This document shows, in pieces, positions 1-6,696 of a stretch of 14,466 nucleotides of DNA. The notes beneath the pieces are model-generated. The model searched no databases. It had not been told where the DNA came from and saw only the letters and a program-made list of their open reading frames with translations. A program made the translations under genes and the position numbers. Numbering within the stretch: position 1 is the stretch's first letter; each line of letters opens with the position of its first letter. The DNA comes from UMGS1601 sp964617585 (GTDB lineage: Bacteria > Bacillota > Clostridia > Oscillospirales > Ruminococcaceae), in assembly GCA_964617585.1 (NCBI GenBank), contig CAZTXS010000031.1:1-14466 (forward strand), written 5' to 3'.

Positions 1-2
1 GT

Positions 3-29
3 AAAGTAGGAGGACAAATTTATGAAAAA
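3..29 (+). repeat. Conserved leader/RBS/start repeat, copy 1
   Basis: This 27-base stretch contains TAGGAGGACAAATTTATG and the first lysine codons. It is identical to 1154-1180. Its part from base 7 on is also repeated at 14412, where identity runs on through the signal peptide. It holds a strong Shine-Dalgarno sequence eight bases before ATG. Conservation beyond the SD core, including the spacer, points to shared descent of the gene starts rather than to translation signals alone. Confidence 0.85.
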
Positions 30-1146
30 GAAAATTTTATCGGTTTTAATGACAGCGGTTATGGCGGCGAGCTTGTGTTCTGTACTGCCGACCATGGTAT
101 CGGCTGACAGTAATTTAGACACAGCGGTAAATTATACTTTAGGAACAACGGTAAGCGATATGATTACAAATACGCAAAACAAGGTTTTGTATAAATTTAC
201 TATATCTAATTCAGGCAGGATAAGTTTAAGCTCTGTGGCAAAGATATATAGAGTTAATTATTACATATATAATAGCGTTGGAGAAGAGGTATGGTATTGT
301 ACTAGGGTATGTGCAAATGATAATACAGGTCAAAGTTCAATTTTCGAAACAATAGATTTATTGAGCGGAACATATTATTTTTGTGTTGAACAAAACAGTG
401 GTACGGGTGAATATAATTTTAAAATGACTTTTTCATCTGCTAATGAAAGCTTTTCGGAAAGCTATAACAACAATGATAATGAATTGGCATTAGCAAATAG
501 TATAAATATAGGTACAAAATATAACGGTCAAATAGCGGTTAATGATTCTAAGGATTTTTATAAATTCACATTAAGCTCATCAAAACGATTGGTTATAAGC
601 TCTGTGGCAAAGATATATAGAGTTAATTATTACATATATAATAGCGTTGGAGACGAAGTATGGTATTGTACTAGGGTATGTGCCAATGATAATACAGGTC
701 AAAGTTCAATTTCCGAAACAATAGATTTATCGAGCGGCACATATTATTTTTGTGTTGAACAAAACAGTGGTACAGGCAACTACTCGTTTTCAATATCATA
801 TCCGACGCCCACTAAATCAAGCAGCAGTAGCAGCAGTAAATCAACAACAGCAAGTTCAAAAAAACCATCTCAGGTATTGGGAGTTTACCTTAAAAAAGGC
901 GGTAAAAAAACAGCTAAAATTTCGTGGAGTAAGGTAAGCGGAGCGAAGGGCTATCAGGTGAAGTATTCTACTTCCAAGAAGTTCAAGAAAGCAAAAACAA
1001 AGACAAAAACCGTCAGGAAAAACAAAGTAACCTTGAAGAAGCTTATCAAGAAAAAGTATTTTGTAAAGGTCAGGGCTTATAAAAAAGTAAGCGGCAAAAA
1101 GGTTTACGGAAAGTGGAGTAAAACCTTAAAACTGGTAAGAAGCTAG
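22..1146 (+). CDS. Secreted protein: two PPC-like domains, Ser-rich linker, C-terminal FN3 domain
   Basis: A secreted, probably surface-associated protein of 374 residues with no recognisable catalytic site. Residues 1-28 form a Sec signal peptide with likely cleavage after VSA (27-28 region). Two beta-rich domains follow at about 32-140 and 154-262. Their KFT(I/L)S motif and the G-T-Y-Y-F strand resemble the bacterial pre-peptidase C-terminal (PPC) fold. Residues 70-128 and 193-251 are almost identical, while the first halves of the two domains are only about one third identical. A Ser/Thr linker (about 263-285) leads to a strongly basic FN3-like domain (about 287-374) containing ISWSKVSGAKGYQVKYS. 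The start is set by AGGAGG at 8-13. The leader and signal peptide recur at 14412, and the FN3 end recurs in the next gene, so the protein belongs to a local paralogous set. Binding to carbohydrate or wall is a guess; the PPC assignment is moderate. Confidence 0.85.
   Translation: MKKKILSVLMTAVMAASLCSVLPTMVSADSNLDTAVNYTLGTTVSDMITNTQNKVLYKFTISNSGRISLSSVAKIYRVNYYIYNSVGEEVWYCTRVCANDNTGQSSIFETIDLLSGTYYFCVEQNSGTGEYNFKMTFSSANESFSESYNNNDNELALANSINIGTKYNGQIAVNDSKDFYKFTLSSSKRLVISSVAKIYRVNYYIYNSVGDEVWYCTRVCANDNTGQSSISETIDLSSGTYYFCVEQNSGTGNYSFSISYPTPTKSSSSSSSKSTTASSKKPSQVLGVYLKKGGKKTAKISWSKVSGAKGYQVKYSTSKKFKKAKTKTKTVRKNKVTLKKLIKKKYFVKVRAYKKVSGKKVYGKWSKTLKLVRS
229..404 (+). repeat. Intragenic direct repeat, copy 1 (pairs with 598-773)
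   Basis: By manual alignment this 176-base stretch differs from 598-773 at six positions, an offset of exactly 369 bases (123 codons). It encodes the second half of PPC-like domain 1, including the WYCTRVCANDNTGQSS segment. Confidence 0.9.
598..773 (+). repeat. Intragenic direct repeat, copy 2 (pairs with 229-404)
   Basis: Second copy of the 176-base stretch, encoding the second half of PPC-like domain 2. Homology continues upstream at protein level only, at roughly one third identity, so the boundary near base 598 is abrupt. Confidence 0.9.
1064..1118 (+). repeat. FN3-end direct repeat, copy 1
   Basis: These 55 bases encode the last strands of the FN3 domain (VKVRAYKKVSGKKVYGKWS) and are identical to 1483-1537. 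They match 12401-12455 with five differences. Both copies in the first two genes lie in the same codon phase, so recombination between them would stay in frame. Confidence 0.9.
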
Positions 1147-1153
1147 TTAAGAA

Positions 1154-1180
1154 AAAGTAGGAGGACAAATTTATGAAAAA
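1154..1180 (+). repeat. Conserved leader/RBS/start repeat, copy 2
   Basis: Identical over 27 bases to 3-29. It sits between the stop of the first gene and the ATG of the second. After this stretch the two signal peptides diverge in sequence while keeping the same layout. Confidence 0.85.
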
Positions 1181-1562
1181 ACTTATCAGCCTGCTTACAG
1201 CGGTTGTTATGGCGGTTAGTCTAAGTTTTGTTTTTATCGGCTCGGTAAGTGCTTCTAATGATGACTTAACAGGGATTGATGACGCTTCAAGCTTAACAAT
1301 CCCGGGCTTCAAAGCTAGGAAAGTTTCAAGAAGATCTGTGAAGCTTTATTGGGGAAAAGTCAGCGGAGCAAAAGGCTATCAGATTAAATGGGCTGACAAC
1401 AATCAGTTTTACGGAGCGGTCAAAAAGTTCACTAAAAAGAAAAGCGTGACCATAAAAAATCTTTACAGCGGAAGGTACTACATAAAGGTCAGGGCTTATA
1501 AAAAAGTAAGCGGCAAAAAGGTTTACGGAAAGTGGAGCAGAAAAATAAAGCTTTCGATTTAA
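1173..1562 (+). CDS. Small secreted single-FN3 protein
   Basis: A 129-residue exported protein. Residues 1-27 are a Sec signal peptide ending in SVSA. A short acidic spacer is followed by one basic FN3-like domain (about 45-129) with the strand LYWGKVSGAKGYQIKW and the closing strand VKVRAYKKVSGKKVYGKWS. The closing strand is identical at DNA level to that of the preceding gene. There is no enzymatic motif and no wall-anchoring LPxTG. The gene starts 26 bases after the previous stop and uses the same AGGAGG leader, so it is likely a trimmed paralog that kept only the signal peptide and FN3 module. Such a minimal protein could act as a ligand-binding or wall-coating module (inference). The FN3 assignment rests on the strand pattern and on the similar domains elsewhere in the window. 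Confidence 0.85.
   Translation: MKKLISLLTAVVMAVSLSFVFIGSVSASNDDLTGIDDASSLTIPGFKARKVSRRSVKLYWGKVSGAKGYQIKWADNNQFYGAVKKFTKKKSVTIKNLYSGRYYIKVRAYKKVSGKKVYGKWSRKIKLSI
1483..1537 (+). repeat. FN3-end direct repeat, copy 2
   Basis: Identical over 55 bases to 1064-1118, at an offset of 419 bases. Because codon phase is the same, a crossover would delete the 1173 gene and leave the 22 gene with this gene's last residues. Confidence 0.9.
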
Positions 1563-1595
1563 ACCGCTTTATTAAAGATAGGATAATCATCGTAA

Positions 1596-1718
1596 ATGAA
1601 AAAGTGTATCGTATGTGAAACCGAGGTTAAAAACAGAGTCGGAAAATGTCCTGTTTGCGGAAGCAAACTAAGAAGAAAGAATAAAGTAAAAAAACAATTT
1701 AGAAAAAATAAAATTTGA
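1596..1718 (+). CDS. 40-residue zinc-ribbon microprotein
   Basis: A short gene of 40 codons plus stop that ordinary length cut-offs would miss. It has Cys4, Cys7, Cys18 and Cys21 in a CxxC-x10-CxxC pattern, with CPVCG at the second knuckle, followed by a very basic tail rich in Lys and Arg. This is a complete zinc-ribbon by residue pattern. It has no signal peptide and no membrane segment, so it should be cytoplasmic. The RBS is modest (AGGA at 1580-1583, 12 bases before ATG), but the gene fills the only space between its neighbours. The next gene's strong SD begins at its stop codon. The Cys spacing is the same as in three larger proteins of this operon. The basic tail could bind nucleic acid or an acidic partner; function unknown. 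Confidence 0.7.
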   Translation: MKKCIVCETEVKNRVGKCPVCGSKLRRKNKVKKQFRKNKI

Positions 1719-1731
1719 AAGGAAGGTTTAT

Positions 1732-2823
1732 ATGTGGGTATGTAAACATTGTGAAACAGTAAATAAGGAAGAGGACGGCTTATGCTGGGTGTGCGGTTCG
1801 TCGAGAGAAAAAGCTTCACCTGTTGAAAGAAAGCCAATATCAACGGGAGGCTCGTCGATTTTAAGCACGATAAAGAAATGTGCGGGATCTAATATAGCGA
1901 TAGCGTCGGTTATATTTTATGCAGCATATATAGTGTTGTTTATAATAGGCATGATTATTAATGCAACGTCAGCTGCAAATATGTTAGGAAATGTAGATTT
2001 TGGACTATCGAATTTGTCGGATAATATTTTATACAGCATAGTTAATTATGCTTTTTCAGTGGTTATAGTAGCTAGTCTGCCGATGATAATTATTTGTGTA
2101 TTCGCTATGATTTTCAGCTTTTATGCAAGAAACAAAAAATCGGAAATAAAACTGTATTCACTTAAAGCGATAAAAATAGTTGAGATAATAGAGATAGTTC
2201 TTTACGGATTGCTGATAATGATACTTTTGATAGCTTCAATAATGTTTATTCCGAATGTGCCTAGTCAGGCTCAGGGAACGTTAATTTTACTTTCACTGGC
2301 GTTTATCGGTTATTTTACATTAGGCTTGTTGTACAAGGTTTTTCTCGTAATCAGCATATCGTCTTTAATTCAAACTATTGACAGAAACAGAAAAACAGGA
2401 AGTATTTCTGCGTTTGCAGGAATAATGATGTATATTTACGGAGTGATATACGGTATTCTCGCATTAGTTCAAATTGTGATGTCACCCGAATCTGTGTTAT
2501 CTTCAGGATGTTTATGTACAGCTTATATACTTTTTGCATTAGGATTTTTAAAGCTGAAAAATGAGCTTTCAGTCATTCCTAATGTTGGTTATGCAATTCC
2601 TAAGCCGGCTGAAGCTTACAGTACGGTTATGAGAGAGCCTATTACTGAGAGAAATGCAAGCCGGCGTCCTGCCAATATTGAACAGCCAAAGCCTGAAAGA
2701 CCGAAAAGCAGACTTAAAGGAGAAATGGGACGTCCTAAATATATGTCAGGATCAGTGTTGAAACAGGGAAGCCAGTATTCACGCAGCGGATCAGGTTTTA
2801 AAAAAGCAGATGATTTAGATTAA
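1732..2823 (+). CDS. Polytopic membrane protein with N-terminal RanBP2-like zinc finger
   Basis: A 363-residue protein. The first 25 residues match the RanBP2-type zinc finger pattern position by position: Trp2, Cys4, Cys7, Asn11, Cys18, Cys21 and a following Arg25 (W-x-C-x2-C-x3-N-x6-C-x2-C). After a Ser-rich spacer come about six hydrophobic segments (roughly 52-74, 97-130, 144-169, 177-208, 220-245, 253-268). The C-terminal tail of about 90 residues is hydrophilic, rich in Pro, Arg and Ser, and probably disordered. The Cys4 site should face the cytoplasm. The gene has SD GGAAGG (1721-1726), starts 13 bases after the small zinc-ribbon gene, and ends 13 bases before the vWA gene, so it is closely tied to the phospho-signalling trio. 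It may anchor or report to that trio at the membrane, with the Ser/Arg tail as a possible phosphorylation target (inference). I do not recognise the membrane family. Confidence 0.85.
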   Translation: MWVCKHCETVNKEEDGLCWVCGSSREKASPVERKPISTGGSSILSTIKKCAGSNIAIASVIFYAAYIVLFIIGMIINATSAANMLGNVDFGLSNLSDNILYSIVNYAFSVVIVASLPMIIICVFAMIFSFYARNKKSEIKLYSLKAIKIVEIIEIVLYGLLIMILLIASIMFIPNVPSQAQGTLILLSLAFIGYFTLGLLYKVFLVISISSLIQTIDRNRKTGSISAFAGIMMYIYGVIYGILALVQIVMSPESVLSSGCLCTAYILFALGFLKLKNELSVIPNVGYAIPKPAEAYSTVMREPITERNASRRPANIEQPKPERPKSRLKGEMGRPKYMSGSVLKQGSQYSRSGSGFKKADDLD

Positions 2824-2836
2824 AGGAGAAGTTAAA

Positions 2837-3523
2837 ATGTTAGAAAATAATGTAGGTACATATAATATCGATTTAGTTTTATGTATTGATTCAACGGGAA
2901 GTATGGGACCTGTAATTAATATGGTGAAAGATAATGCGCTTCATTTTTATGAAGATGTAATGACAGCCATGTCGGCAAAGGCAAAGTCTATCGACACTCT
3001 TAGGGTAAGGGTCATCTCTTTTAAGGATTATGCTTATGATAAAGAAGACGCTATGATGACTACGGACTTTCTTACGCTTCCTGATGAGTCGGGAGAGTTT
3101 AAAGAGATAGTAGATTCAATAATACCTGAAGGCGGCGGCGATGTGCCTGAAGACGGTCTTGAAGCGTTGGGCTTTGCTATGCGTTCTAAATGGAATACAG
3201 AGGGAGTAAAACGCAGACAGGTTATTGTTGTCTGGACGGACGCTCCTACACATAACTTAGGCTTTGGCAAAACTTATGAAGGTTACCCCGGTCAGATGGC
3301 TGAGAATTTTAATGAACTTACCTCATGGTGGGGTGATGCTCAGTTTAAAGGTTATGTAGGTTATCATGAAAAAAGACTTTTATTATTTGCTCCGGACGAG
3401 CCATATTGGAACACTATTTCTGAAAATTGGGAAAATGTGCTTCATTATCCGTCAGCAGCCGGTGAAGGTTTAAATGATTATGATTATTCAACCATTATTG
3501 ACGCTATTGCCAACAGCATTTAG
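2837..3523 (+). CDS. von Willebrand factor A domain protein (TerY-like role)
   Basis: A 228-residue stand-alone, cytoplasmic vWA domain without signal peptide or TM. The metal-ion-dependent adhesion site is visible: DSTGS at 18-22 (D-x-T-x-S form), the GGGDVPED loop at 99-106, and VVWTDAP at 131-137 supplying the later Asp. The vWA fold binds a divalent cation and usually serves as a protein-binding scaffold. The GGGDxPE form is known from vWA proteins that accompany kinases. The gene has SD AAGGAG overlapping the previous stop and lies 27 bases before a PP2C phosphatase, with a kinase after that. This gene order matches the TerY-P triad idea of vWA, PP2C and Ser/Thr kinase. The vWA call is firm; the TerY-like role is from context, and terD/terB-type genes are not seen here. 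Confidence 0.92.
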   Translation: MLENNVGTYNIDLVLCIDSTGSMGPVINMVKDNALHFYEDVMTAMSAKAKSIDTLRVRVISFKDYAYDKEDAMMTTDFLTLPDESGEFKEIVDSIIPEGGGDVPEDGLEALGFAMRSKWNTEGVKRRQVIVVWTDAPTHNLGFGKTYEGYPGQMAENFNELTSWWGDAQFKGYVGYHEKRLLLFAPDEPYWNTISENWENVLHYPSAAGEGLNDYDYSTIIDAIANSI

Positions 3524-3537
3524 CTTTTAGAATATTT

Positions 3538-3542
3538 GGAGG
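3538..3542 (+). promoter_or_regulatory. RBS that fixes the GTG start of the PP2C gene
   Basis: GGAGG lies eight bases before GTG at 3551. The next in-frame ATG is codon 22, directly before the conserved acidic metal ligands, with no SD at that place. The GTG start is therefore preferred. Confidence 0.8.
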
Positions 3543-3550
3543 TTTAGGCT

Positions 3551-4519
3551 GTGAGCAAAGTAAATAAAATTTTTAATTTGGTTGACGTTTATAGTGAAGA
3601 AAAAAAGGAAGGAATGGGAGAAGATTATTTCTCCTATTCTCATCCTGATAAATGCAGAAACGATTGTGTGTATACGGCGGTATTTGACGGATGCGGCGGA
3701 ATAGGAGCAAAGAGGTATGAAACAGATATAAATGTCTTTACCGGAGCTTTTTTAGCTTCAAGAGCATGTGCTTATAAGACGTTTGAATTTTATAATAATC
3801 AATCTTTTTATTTTGACAAACGCGATTCTATGGAATTGAAATTGGAGTATACGGACGTTCTCAAGGATTTAAAAAACAAGTATGCAATTGAACAGTCTAA
3901 GTTGGGGGGAAGCTTGGCAGGCAAGAGCTTCCCTACAACTGCTTCTATAGTATCTGTGAAATATGAAAACAGGATTCTTATTAGCGAATTTCTGTGGGCA
4001 GGAGATTCGAGGGGTTATATTTTAGACGAAAAGGGTCTTAAACAGATTACAGAGGACGACTTATACGGAAATGAAGACGCATTAAGCAACATTTCAAGTG
4101 ACGCAAGATTAAGCAATGTTATAAATTCTGACACGGATTTTGAACTTCACAGCAGAATTGTAACGCAAAGCTCGCCAACGCTGTATATTTCGGCAACAGA
4201 TGGATGCTTCGGATATTTACCGACGCCAATGCATTTTGAATATGTAATCTTAAACGCTATATGCATATCTGACAGTATAAACGAGTTTGAAAGCAGAATA
4301 AGAAACGTTTTCAGAAATGCTGCAGGAGATGATTTCACTATTGGAGTCATAGCGGCAGGTTTTGAAAGCTATAATTCAATGCGTATGTATTTCAGAAAAA
4401 GAGAAAGATATATGTATGAAAATTATATTAAGTATTTAGCAAATTCGAGAAGGGAAGACATTAAAAATACTCTATGGGAAGAGTATAAAAAAGACTATTA
4501 CAAATTTTACATAGATTGA
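3551..4519 (+). CDS. PP2C-family Ser/Thr protein phosphatase
   Basis: A 322-residue soluble enzyme, expected to remove phosphate from Ser/Thr in a metal-dependent reaction. PP2C landmarks appear in order: acidic Glu24-Asp25 (GMGEDYF), the DGCGG metal motif at 46-50, Gly-Asp-Ser at 151-153 (LWAGDSRGYIL), the Thr-Asp-Gly metal ligand at 216-218 (ISATDGCFGYL), and Gly-Asp-Asp-Phe-Thr at 259-263. All metal-binding acids seem present, so it should be active. A tail of about 50 residues rich in Tyr, Lys and Arg follows the domain and may dock a partner. It starts with GTG and sits 27 bases after the vWA gene and 13 before the kinase, whose SD overlaps this gene's stop. The natural reading is that it reverses the action of the neighbouring kinase on a shared target. 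Confidence 0.93.
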   Translation: MSKVNKIFNLVDVYSEEKKEGMGEDYFSYSHPDKCRNDCVYTAVFDGCGGIGAKRYETDINVFTGAFLASRACAYKTFEFYNNQSFYFDKRDSMELKLEYTDVLKDLKNKYAIEQSKLGGSLAGKSFPTTASIVSVKYENRILISEFLWAGDSRGYILDEKGLKQITEDDLYGNEDALSNISSDARLSNVINSDTDFELHSRIVTQSSPTLYISATDGCFGYLPTPMHFEYVILNAICISDSINEFESRIRNVFRNAAGDDFTIGVIAAGFESYNSMRMYFRKRERYMYENYIKYLANSRREDIKNTLWEEYKKDYYKFYID

Positions 4520-4532
4520 GGTGTAAAAAAAT

Positions 4533-5549
4533 ATGGCGGTATATATACCCAAACTCGAACCGGCTGCGGAAGTGCCCAAGCCTGAACTACTGAAAGAAAA
4601 GTCGGATATTTTCAGCGGTAAAAGAGAAATTATAAACGGATATGATTTGGAAAAGGGCTTTACAACGAAAAATTCGGGTTTTTCGAGATGGGGATTCGGA
4701 AAGAAAAACGGAAAAGAATATTTCATAAAAGAGTTTTTATCTCCGGTATTTCCTGATAGTCTTGAAATATCCGAAGAAACAAGGATACGTAAACAAAAAA
4801 TATGCAAAGCTTGGTTTGATGAAAGACAGCGTGTTTTCAAAGCAATATCAGATATTTCAAACGGAAATATTGTTACTGTAAAGGATTTCTTTAAATTCGG
4901 GAACAAGTTTTACGAGGTTACTGAAAAAATAAATGAAGGAATAGACCTTAAAGTTATTTCAAAGCTTCCGCTAAGCAATAAAGTTATGCTTATGAAAGTT
5001 TTAGCTTATTGTATGAAAGCCTTTGATGAAATAAAGATGGTTCATGCCGATATAAAGCTTGATAACATTATTGTCAAAAGAACAGTCAGCGGAGTGTATA
5101 CCGCTAAAATTATTGATATAAGCGACTGCTATTTTGAAAGCGAAGCTCCTGAAAACAGTGAAGAGATTAAGGGGGATTTTGTATATCTGGCTCCTGAAAG
5201 CTTTTTGAAAATGGTTAATGAGGATGCCAAGCTGACAACTAAAATAGATATTTTTGCACTGGGAATAATTTTTCACCAGTTTATGTGTGGAAAGCTGCCT
5301 GATATATCTTCTGAATATAATTATATTTATGAGGCGGTTCTTAATGATGAAATTCCTTATCTGGATGAAAGTATTCCATCTGAAATAAAAGCTATTATTG
5401 AAAAAATGCTTATAAAGGATATTGATGAAAGGATTTCCGCCGGCGAGGTGTTTGAAGAATTATTAAAACTGAAAGTTGATAATCCTACGTCACAGAAAGT
5501 TTCAAGGAAAAGCGGTTTAAGAATAAACATGGGCGGAAAGCTTTCATAA
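4533..5549 (+). CDS. Hanks-type Ser/Thr protein kinase, atypical motifs
   Basis: A 338-residue soluble kinase; the domain spans about 38-315. Visible landmarks are the beta3 lysine (YFIKEF, Lys66), the catalytic loop HADIKLDN with Asp173, Lys175 and Asn178, the metal-binding Asp195 in IIDISD, APE at 220-222, and Asp239 in DIFALG. It departs from the consensus: HRD is HAD, DFG is DIS, and the Gly-rich loop is replaced by a segment with GFSRWGFG. Catalytic residues are kept, so activity is likely, but the missing HRD arginine suggests control other than by classic activation-loop phosphorylation. There is no TM or PASTA sensor, so input must come from partners. The N-terminal 35 residues are Pro/Glu/Lys-rich, and a short basic tail follows. 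SD GAGGTG overlaps the PP2C stop, indicating coupled translation within the vWA-PP2C-kinase unit. Confidence 0.93.
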   Translation: MAVYIPKLEPAAEVPKPELLKEKSDIFSGKREIINGYDLEKGFTTKNSGFSRWGFGKKNGKEYFIKEFLSPVFPDSLEISEETRIRKQKICKAWFDERQRVFKAISDISNGNIVTVKDFFKFGNKFYEVTEKINEGIDLKVISKLPLSNKVMLMKVLAYCMKAFDEIKMVHADIKLDNIIVKRTVSGVYTAKIIDISDCYFESEAPENSEEIKGDFVYLAPESFLKMVNEDAKLTTKIDIFALGIIFHQFMCGKLPDISSEYNYIYEAVLNDEIPYLDESIPSEIKAIIEKMLIKDIDERISAGEVFEELLKLKVDNPTSQKVSRKSGLRINMGGKLS

Positions 5550-5576
5550 TAACTATCTAAAAAAGGAGAAATAAAT

Positions 5577-6683
5577 ATGCTTTGCAAAAACTGCGGAAGA
5601 AATATTTATGCAGATAAGAAATGCATATGCGGGGATAGTCCTTTTGGGGAGGATAGAAATAATTTTGATATTATCAAACATATTATTTTTGCTCCGCCGC
5701 CAAATGATTTGTCTATAAAGAAAAGCTCATCAGCTTATCCCCCGGAAAAACCAAAATACAAGGACTGCAGCAGACACGGTGAAAATGACGGAGTGATTTT
5801 TGATATTGATGAAAGGCTTGAGGTAAGCTTCGATTACGGAAATACATATACTGCTCCCGGAAAAGCTTTGAAAAATCTATCGGCGGGAAACTATGTTTTC
5901 AGAGATAAAACCGACCGCGCCGTTATATATACAGTGGAAATCAAAGAGCCTAAAAACAGTTTTTCTGCTGTTGCTATTGTGCTGCCGATCTGTCTTGCTT
6001 TGTTTGTAGCTGTAGGAGCGGTCGCAGTGTTCAAATCTGCTAAATTATCTACCTTGGAATCCGAGAGCAGTTCGGCTGCGGCGGAAACTACTACAACCGA
6101 AATCCGAAAAGACCTGCCGGAATATATTGTTTTGGGATTGGCGGATTTAAATACTTTGGGGTATTTACCTGTTTTAAAAGATGATTGTGAAGATTTCAAA
6201 AATGGAACTAAAGTAAACTTCGACGAAGATAATTTAACTATTATCAAAACAGGCGATGAAAACGAATATACAATTAAAAATGGTAATAAAAGATATTTAT
6301 TTAAAAAAATAAAAAACAAAATAAAATATGCACAAAAAGCAACAACACTTTTATCAAATGTAAATCCGAATTATAAAAATCAATACAAAGAAATTAAAGC
6401 GCGTTCAAAGATAAAAATCGAATATATTAATTTAACAAAAAATTATTACGCAGTGAAGTATGAAGATACTATATACTATATTTCAATAAGCAAGCTTGAA
6501 AAATATTTTGATGATGAAAAACCAACCACTACTACAACAACCACTACTACAACCACCACTGCACAATCATCATATCAAACTCAACGACAGACAACAACAT
6601 ATTATACTCAACAGCAGACAGCCGCTCGAACACAGCAGACGCAGGCGACTACTATTCCTGAACCTACGGCTACAGAATATTAA
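5577..6683 (+). CDS. Single-TM protein: zinc knuckle and beta repeat inside, SH3b-like domain and Thr/Gln/Tyr tail outside
   Basis: A 368-residue protein that begins with a Cys cluster (Cys3, Cys6, Cys16, Cys18; CxxC-x9-CxC). At about 64-125 lies a beta module with NDG-x-I...YGNTY...LSAGNYVFR, which matches two repeats in the 7309 lipoprotein. One membrane segment follows at about 129-152, then an outside part with an acidic/Ser linker, a region of unknown fold, and an SH3b-like domain (about 246-307) ending VKYEDTIYYISISKLE. The C-terminus has a run of 12 Thr (6525-6560) followed by a Gln/Thr/Tyr-rich tail ending TEY. With SD AAGGAG and a 27-base gap after the kinase, it is a good candidate for the membrane sensor or output of the kinase system: Cys cluster inside, wall-binding SH3b outside (inference). 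Topology is deduced from the need for reduced Cys inside and is not proven. Confidence 0.8.
   Translation: MLCKNCGRNIYADKKCICGDSPFGEDRNNFDIIKHIIFAPPPNDLSIKKSSSAYPPEKPKYKDCSRHGENDGVIFDIDERLEVSFDYGNTYTAPGKALKNLSAGNYVFRDKTDRAVIYTVEIKEPKNSFSAVAIVLPICLALFVAVGAVAVFKSAKLSTLESESSSAAAETTTTEIRKDLPEYIVLGLADLNTLGYLPVLKDDCEDFKNGTKVNFDEDNLTIIKTGDENEYTIKNGNKRYLFKKIKNKIKYAQKATTLLSNVNPNYKNQYKEIKARSKIKIEYINLTKNYYAVKYEDTIYYISISKLEKYFDDEKPTTTTTTTTTTTTAQSSYQTQRQTTTYYTQQQTAARTQQTQATTIPEPTATEY
6525..6560 (+). repeat. ACN microsatellite encoding 12 threonines
   Basis: Twelve successive ACN codons (ACC, ACT and ACA mixed) at the base of the protein's tail. It is an imperfect trinucleotide repeat, so gain or loss of units would keep frame and change linker length. 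Confidence 0.85.
6561..6641 (+). repeat. Gln/Thr/Tyr tail repeat, copy 1 (pairs with 7159-7239)
   Basis: An 81-base stretch encoding AQSSYQTQRQTTTYYTQQQT and the next seven residues. By manual alignment it differs from 7159-7239 at ten positions without gaps. Both copies lie at the C-terminal end of adjacent genes. Confidence 0.88.
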
Positions 6684-6690
6684 TAGGAGG
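6684..6690 (+). promoter_or_regulatory. RBS that fixes the start of the 6697 lipoprotein
   Basis: TAGGAGG lies immediately after the previous stop and six bases before ATG at 6697. It decides against a longer reading frame that opens at 6496 inside the previous gene. Confidence 0.85.
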
Positions 6691-6696
6691 TTAAAA

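Noticed and set aside
752..937. 61-codon frame on the + strand inside the first gene
   Set aside because: It is a shadow of the Ser-rich linker in another frame, with no RBS or recognisable protein.
3523..3551. Possible terminator between the vWA and PP2C genes
   Set aside because: The gap is 27 bases, has no convincing inverted repeat with a T tract, and is taken up by the RBS.
2837..5549. Type VI secretion or ESX-type phospho-control module
   Set aside because: Kinase and PP2C pairs also occur there, but no FHA, secretion ATPase, sheath or WXG genes are visible here.
6496..6696. In-frame upstream extension of the 6697 lipoprotein, opening at 6496
   Set aside because: It overlaps the end of the 5577 gene out of frame, encodes a Gln/Leu/His-rich by-product of the ACN repeat, and lacks an RBS. 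The ATG at 6697 has TAGGAGG and a true lipoprotein signal.
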